A stretch of 9,825 bases of DNA from Paracoccaceae bacterium (lineage in GTDB: Bacteria; Pseudomonadota; Alphaproteobacteria; Rhodobacterales; Rhodobacteraceae). The stretch lies in assembly GCA_026997055.1 (NCBI GenBank), contig JALWJU010000566.1, positions 1 to 9,825 of the forward strand. Direction: 5' to 3'. How positions within the stretch are numbered: position 1 is the first letter of the stretch; each line of letters starts with the position of its first letter. The notes below the pieces were generated by a model. That model was not told the origin of the DNA and searched no databases. It saw only the letters and a list, made by a program, of their open reading frames with translations. This document shows positions 6,591 through 9,825 of this stretch, in pieces. The translations under genes and the position numbers were made by a program.

Positions 6591-7627
6591 GCGACAAGGC
6601 CGGGATCAGGCTCACCTACGAGGCCCTGGATCACATGATGCCGATGAACGTGGTCGTCAATCTGGAGGAAAGGATTGTCCATGTCGGCCCTACCATTGCC
6701 AAGGTCTGCGGGGACCGGGATCCGGTGGGGCGCAATTTCTTCGAGATATTCGAGGCGCGCCGCCAGCGGCCCCGGGCCAACCTGCTCGATGCCTGTGCGC
6801 GCTACGGGCGCAAGATATATATCCGTCTGCGCGACGAGTACCGCACTTCGCTGGTGGGGACGGCGACGGTGCTGCCCGATGGCAGGACCGGACTGATCAA
6901 CATGTCCTTCGGTATTGCCGTGGTCGATGCGGTGCAGCGCTATGACCTGGCCGGTTCCGATTTCGCCGCTTCGGATCTGACGCTGGAGCTGCTCTACCTG
7001 GTCGAGGCCAACAGCGGAGCGCAGCGCGAAAGTTCGGCCCTGACCCGGCGCCTGTTCGGCGCCAAGCGCGCAGCCGAGAAGGATGCGGCCTCGGACATGC
7101 TGACAGGGCTGAAGAACCGCCGGGTGCTGGACCAGGTGCTGGAGAAGATGACCGCGCGCAACATGCCCTTCGCGCTGATGCATCTGGACCTCGATTTCTT
7201 CAAGGCCGTAAACGACCGGCTGGGCCATGCCGCGGGCGATGCGGTGCTCAAGGAAGTGGCACGCATCCTGACCGAGGAAACCCGCCCCCAGGATACGGTT
7301 GCCCGGGTCGGAGGGGACGAATTCGTGCTGGTCTTCGACCGGCTCACCGACCGGGACAAGCTGGCCCGGATCGCCGCGCGGATGATCAAGCGGCTGGAAG
7401 AGCCGATCCTGTTCAAGGGGGAGGAGGCGCGGATCTCGGCTTCGATCGGCATTGTCACCTCGCAGGCCTATGATCGCCCGGATGCGGCGCAGATGATGGA
7501 AGACGCGGATGCGGCGCTCTATGTCTCCAAGCAGCGCGGGCGGGCCTGCCATACCTTCTATGAACCGGGCATGGAGAACGAGGACCGCGACGCCCTGGCC
7601 GAAGAGGCCCGCCAGGCCCGGGCCTGA
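6587..7627 (+). CDS. HNOBA-like / coiled-coil / GGDEF diguanylate cyclase
   Basis: The 346-aa soluble protein is predicted to make c-di-GMP from two GTP. Residues about 15-125 resemble the PAS-like HNOBA domain of soluble guanylyl cyclase (MPMNVVVNLEERIVHVGPTI at 18-37, then GRNFFEIFEARR). Residues about 130-168 (ELLYLVEANSGAQRESS and on) look like the linking helix or coiled coil. The GGDEF domain covers about 169-328: DMLTGLKNRR entry, DLDFFKAVND (201-210) with metal/substrate Asp, active-site GGDEF (242-246) and SIGIV (286-290). R233-x-x-D236, five residues before GGDEF, is a standard inhibitory I-site. No EAL domain follows, so it is a synthase only. ATG 6587 overlaps the HNOB stop and has GGGAGG at 6574-6579. 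Coupling points to a complex with the HNOB protein, whose relatives pair with HNOBA domains in guanylyl cyclases. The HNOBA assignment is from motif memory. Confidence 0.9.
   Translation: MSDKAGIRLTYEALDHMMPMNVVVNLEERIVHVGPTIAKVCGDRDPVGRNFFEIFEARRQRPRANLLDACARYGRKIYIRLRDEYRTSLVGTATVLPDGRTGLINMSFGIAVVDAVQRYDLAGSDFAASDLTLELLYLVEANSGAQRESSALTRRLFGAKRAAEKDAASDMLTGLKNRRVLDQVLEKMTARNMPFALMHLDLDFFKAVNDRLGHAAGDAVLKEVARILTEETRPQDTVARVGGDEFVLVFDRLTDRDKLARIAARMIKRLEEPILFKGEEARISASIGIVTSQAYDRPDAAQMMEDADAALYVSKQRGRACHTFYEPGMENEDRDALAEEARQARA
7613..7626. repeat. Perfect palindrome CAGGCCCGGGCCTG at the end of the GGDEF gene
   Basis: This 14-nt perfect palindrome covers the last codons and two bases of the TGA stop. 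As RNA it could form a short, very G+C-rich stem. No U-tract follows, so it is at best a Rho-independent-like pause or an mRNA-end stabiliser. Confidence 0.3.
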
Positions 7628-7735
7628 GCCGCCCCGCAAGCGCTTCCCGGCTCCGGCCACCGCTTGCTTCGGGTGCTCGCCGCGCCTATCCTGCCACCAG
7701 GACAGGCAGGACGGAGAAGGGGGCGCAAGGGGCGC

Positions 7736-8581
7736 ATGAAGCTGGTGCGATACGGCGAAAGCGGGGCCGAAAAGCCCGGGATGCTGGACGAAGACGGGGT
7801 GCTGCGCGACCTTTCCGGCGTGGTCGAGGATATCGCCGGCGCGGCGCTGGCCGATCCGGGCTGGCGGCGCGGGCTTGATCCGGCGAGTCTGCCCAGGGTG
7901 ACGGGCCGGCCGCGCCTTGGCCCCTGCGTTGGCGGCACCGGGAAGTTCATCGGCATCGGCCTGAATTACGCCGACCATGCGGCCGAGGCGGGGATGGAGG
8001 TGCCTGCGGAACCGGTGCTGTTTCTCAAGGCGACCAGCGCCATTTCCGGCCCGAACGACCCGATCCTCCTGCCGCGCGGCTCGCAAAAGACCGATTGGGA
8101 AGTGGAGCTCGGCGTGGTGATCGGACGGGGCGGAAAATATATAGACGAGCGGGAGGCGCTGGACCATGTGGCGGGCTATTGCGTGGTCAATGACGTCTCC
8201 GAACGCGCCTATCAGATTGAAATGGCCGGGCAATGGGCCAAGGGCAAGGGCTGCGACAGTTTCGGGCCGATCGGTCCCTGGCTGGTCACGGCGGATTCGG
8301 TTCCGGATCCGCAGAACCTGCGCATGTGGCTCGAGGTCAATGGCCGCAGGATGCAGGAGGGCTCCACGAAGACGATGGTTTATACCGTACCCTTCCTGGT
8401 GAGCTACCTGAGCCGCTTCTTCAGCCTTCAGCCCGGAGACATCATCACCACCGGCACTCCCCCCGGCGTGGGCATGGGCCAGAAGCCGCCGCGCTACCTG
8501 CGTGCGGGGGACGTGGTGCGCCTGGGTATCGAGGGGCTGGGAGAGCAGCGCCAGGAAGTCGTGGCGGAGGCCGGCAGCTGA
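7736..8581 (+). CDS. Fumarylacetoacetate hydrolase (FAH) family protein, ureidoglycolate lyase-like
   Basis: The 281-aa soluble enzyme is of the FAH superfamily. Members use a divalent metal to cleave C-C bonds or decarboxylate or hydrate 2-oxo acids. The N-terminal part (MKLVRYGESGAEKPGMLD...) is the cap typical of proteins annotated as ureidoglycolate lyase or 2-hydroxyhepta-2,4-diene-1,7-dioate isomerase. The core has GLNYADHAAEAG (75-86), the metal ligands E122 and E124 in DWEVELG, and D153 in VVNDVSER. The K-G-K-GCDSFGPIGPWLV segment (169-184) and ITTGTPPGVGMG (237-248) follow. The family is notoriously over-annotated and no allantoin or aromatic-degradation genes are next to it, so the substrate is unknown. 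ATG 7736 has AAGGGG/GGAGAAGGGGG upstream. An upstream in-frame start at 7664 lies before the family N-terminus. It is 108 bp after the GGDEF gene, same strand. Co-transcription is possible, but a functional link is not evident. Confidence 0.9.
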   Translation: MKLVRYGESGAEKPGMLDEDGVLRDLSGVVEDIAGAALADPGWRRGLDPASLPRVTGRPRLGPCVGGTGKFIGIGLNYADHAAEAGMEVPAEPVLFLKATSAISGPNDPILLPRGSQKTDWEVELGVVIGRGGKYIDEREALDHVAGYCVVNDVSERAYQIEMAGQWAKGKGCDSFGPIGPWLVTADSVPDPQNLRMWLEVNGRRMQEGSTKTMVYTVPFLVSYLSRFFSLQPGDIITTGTPPGVGMGQKPPRYLRAGDVVRLGIEGLGEQRQEVVAEAGS

Positions 8582-8640
8582 GCCTTGGGGGCGCGGGGCG
8601 GAAAAGCGCTGCCCGGGATGTGCCGCCGGTACTCCCGGCC

Positions 8641-8661
8641 GCGATTTTCTGCGAAAAACGC
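8641..8661. terminator. Possible hairpin between convergent genes
   Basis: GCGATTTTC and GAAAAACGC form a 9-position stem with one A-A mismatch around loop TGC. It sits in the 157-bp gap (8582-8738) between the convergent FAH and iron-binding-protein genes. It could act as a bidirectional terminator, with the T/A runs inside the stem. No strong U-tract follows on either strand, so it is tentative. I see no gene in this gap. Confidence 0.3.
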
Positions 8662-8738
8662 TACCCGTGTCGCTGCGCGGGCAGAGAGCCGGCCGGCGGG
8701 CACAGGCATCCGGCAGGAAGCCAGAGCGGGTCCTGACC

Positions 8739-9761
8739 CTAGCCGTCGAAATCCACCTCCTGTACCAGCCTCAGCGCCGCCGGCCGCTGGCGGGCGATTT
8801 CGGTGAGGTCGATATCGTCCGGGGTGAAGCTGCCCCAGCCTGCGACCAGTTCCGAAGGCCGGCTGCCCGGTGCCACGGGGTATTCGTAATTCACCTCGGC
8901 ATAGATCTCCTGGGCTTCGGGGGAGGCGAGGAATTCCATGAGCCGAATGCCGGCTTCGCGGTTCGGCGCATGGGCCGCGAGCGCCATGCCGGAGATGTTT
9001 ATGTGGGTGCCCGCGCCCTCGAAGGTCGGGAAGACCACGTTCACGCTCTCGGCCCATTCGCGCTGCTCCGGGTCTTCCAGCATCTTGCCCATGTAATAGG
9101 TATTGCCCAGGGCGATGTCGCACTGGCCGGCCCAGACCGCCTTGACCTGGGCGCGGTCGTTGCCCTGGGGCTTGCGGGCGAGGTTGGCCTTGAGCCCTTC
9201 GAGCCAGGCGCGGGTCGCGGCCTCGCCGTGATGGGCGATATGGGCGGCAACCAGCGCCAGCGTATAGGGGTGGGTGCCGGAGCGGGTGCAGATGCGCCCG
9301 CGCCATTTCGGGTCGGCGAGGTCTTCGTAGGTGGTGACTTCGCCCGGCGCCACCGCTTCCTTCGAGGCGAAGACCACCCGCGCGCGGCTGGTAAGGGCGA
9401 ACCAGCGCCCCTCCGGGTCGCGAAAGCGGGCGGGGATATTGGCGCTGAGCGCATCCGACTCTACCTGCTGGGTCACGCCGGCCTCCACCGCGCCGTTGAG
9501 CCGGGCGATATCGGTGGTGAGGATCACGTCGGCGGGCGAGCGCGCGCCCTCGGCGGCGAGGCGCTCGATCATGCCCTTGTTGAGAAAGGCGATATTGACC
9601 GCGATGCCGGTCTCTTCGCTGAAGGCGTCCATCAGCGGCCGGATCAGCTCGGGCTGGCGGTAGGAATAGACATTGACCTCATCGGCCAGCGCCTCGGTGG
9701 CGGCGGTGGCGAGGGCGGTGGCGCCGGCCAGCGCCAGGGCGAGAAGGGGGGCGTGTTTCAT
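8739..9761 (-). CDS. Periplasmic Fe(III) ABC-transporter substrate-binding protein (FutA/FbpA type)
   Basis: The 340-aa protein is predicted to bind ferric iron in the periplasm and deliver it to an ABC permease, not present in this window. It starts with a Sec signal peptide: MKHAPLL, a hydrophobic alanine/leucine stretch, and likely cleavage after A26 (ALA|DEV). The mature form opens NVYSYRQPELI with Y32 and Y34. The paired tyrosines of the iron site are in GNTYYMGK (Y222, Y223), as in FutA/FbpA. C157 (RICTRSG) and C214 (GQCDIALGN) probably form the family disulfide. The start is set by the ribosome site: AAGGAG is nine bases before ATG 9759-9761 but touches the in-frame ATG at 9768-9770. 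An open frame extends to the right edge, but those 21 residues cover the promoter. It is convergent with the FAH gene. An iron-type operator lies in its promoter, so it should be repressed in iron-replete cells. Confidence 0.93.
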   Translation of the reverse strand: MKHAPLLALALAGATALATAATEALADEVNVYSYRQPELIRPLMDAFSEETGIAVNIAFLNKGMIERLAAEGARSPADVILTTDIARLNGAVEAGVTQQVESDALSANIPARFRDPEGRWFALTSRARVVFASKEAVAPGEVTTYEDLADPKWRGRICTRSGTHPYTLALVAAHIAHHGEAATRAWLEGLKANLARKPQGNDRAQVKAVWAGQCDIALGNTYYMGKMLEDPEQREWAESVNVVFPTFEGAGTHINISGMALAAHAPNREAGIRLMEFLASPEAQEIYAEVNYEYPVAPGSRPSELVAGWGSFTPDDIDLTEIARQRPAALRLVQEVDFDG

Positions 9762-9770
9762 CTTGCGCAT

Positions 9771-9776
9771 CTCCTT
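9771..9776 (-). promoter_or_regulatory. Ribosome binding site deciding the start of the iron-binding protein
   Basis: AAGGAG on the minus strand sits nine bases from ATG 9759-9761 and zero bases from ATG 9768-9770. The former is workable and the latter is not. The former also begins the classical signal peptide. Confidence 0.7.
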
Positions 9777-9788
9777 GTTGCTGGGGCA

Positions 9789-9817
9789 GTTAAACCTGAG
9801 AAAAACACTCAGGTCAA
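9789..9817 (-). promoter_or_regulatory. Promoter with embedded iron-responsive-type operator
   Basis: On the minus strand TTGACC (-35; 9812-9817) and TTTAAC (-10; 9789-9794) are spaced 17 bp. The spacer and box edges hold an inverted repeat ACCTGAG-N7-CTCAGGT (9794-9800 and 9808-9814). Its core is exactly TGA-N9-TCA (9797-9811). TGA-N9-TCA is the published core of the iron-responsive operator bound by RirA in alphaproteobacteria. In Rhodobacterales other Rrf2-type regulators such as IscR also control iron genes, so the binding protein is not certain. The position between -35 and -10 implies repression by steric block. Confidence 0.6.
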
Positions 9818-9825
9818 TACCCAAT

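Noticed and set aside
6461..8233. A 590-codon minus-strand open frame across the HNOB, GGDEF and FAH genes
   Set aside because: It covers three genes with clear motifs on the other strand and shows no protein-family pattern.
9762..9824. N-terminal extension of the iron-binding protein to the right edge
   Set aside because: The extra residues translate the promoter and operator. The ribosome site and signal peptide start at 9761 instead.

Overview
The window is high-G+C DNA with strong third-position G/C bias. Gene content suggests an alphaproteobacterium, most likely of the Rhodobacterales/Rhodobacteraceae: ligA directly followed by recG, a stand-alone H-NOX-family (HNOB) gene paired with a GGDEF gene, and a FutA/FbpA-type iron-binding protein behind a TGA-N9-TCA operator. 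No rRNA, tRNA or CRISPR was seen. The taxonomic call is inference from family resemblance.

Layout. (1) Positions 1-~1365 are accessory: a gene-poor leader with small palindromes, then an IS5-family insertion sequence. Its minus-strand transposase is split by a frameshift at a run of seven C and carries Gly where the DDE catalytic Glu should be, so the copy looks dead. A 21-codon open frame just outside the IS may be the 3' scrap of an interrupted gene. (2) Positions 1548-5758 hold ligA (NAD+-dependent DNA ligase) and recG (branch-migration helicase), fused by an ATGA overlap; both look intact. (3) After a 240-bp intergenic region with relatively AT-rich DNA, palindromes and a 9-bp direct repeat, positions 6000-7627 hold a translationally coupled pair: an HNOB protein and an HNOBA-like/coiled-coil/GGDEF diguanylate cyclase. 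(4) Positions 7736-8581 encode a FAH-superfamily enzyme. (5) Convergent to it, positions 8739-9761 (minus) encode a periplasmic Fe(III)-binding protein, with promoter and iron-type operator at the right edge.

The most interesting part is the HNOB/GGDEF pair. Its domain order (HNOB, then HNOBA, coiled coil and nucleotide cyclase) is that of soluble guanylyl cyclase split over two genes, with a c-di-GMP synthase replacing the guanylyl cyclase. By alignment from memory, the HNOB protein has lost the proximal heme histidine (Arg104 in its place) and all three residues of the YxSxR heme-propionate motif. It may therefore be a heme-free, repurposed sensor or adaptor. The GGDEF protein keeps its active-site signature and an RxxD inhibitory site, so c-di-GMP output is expected.
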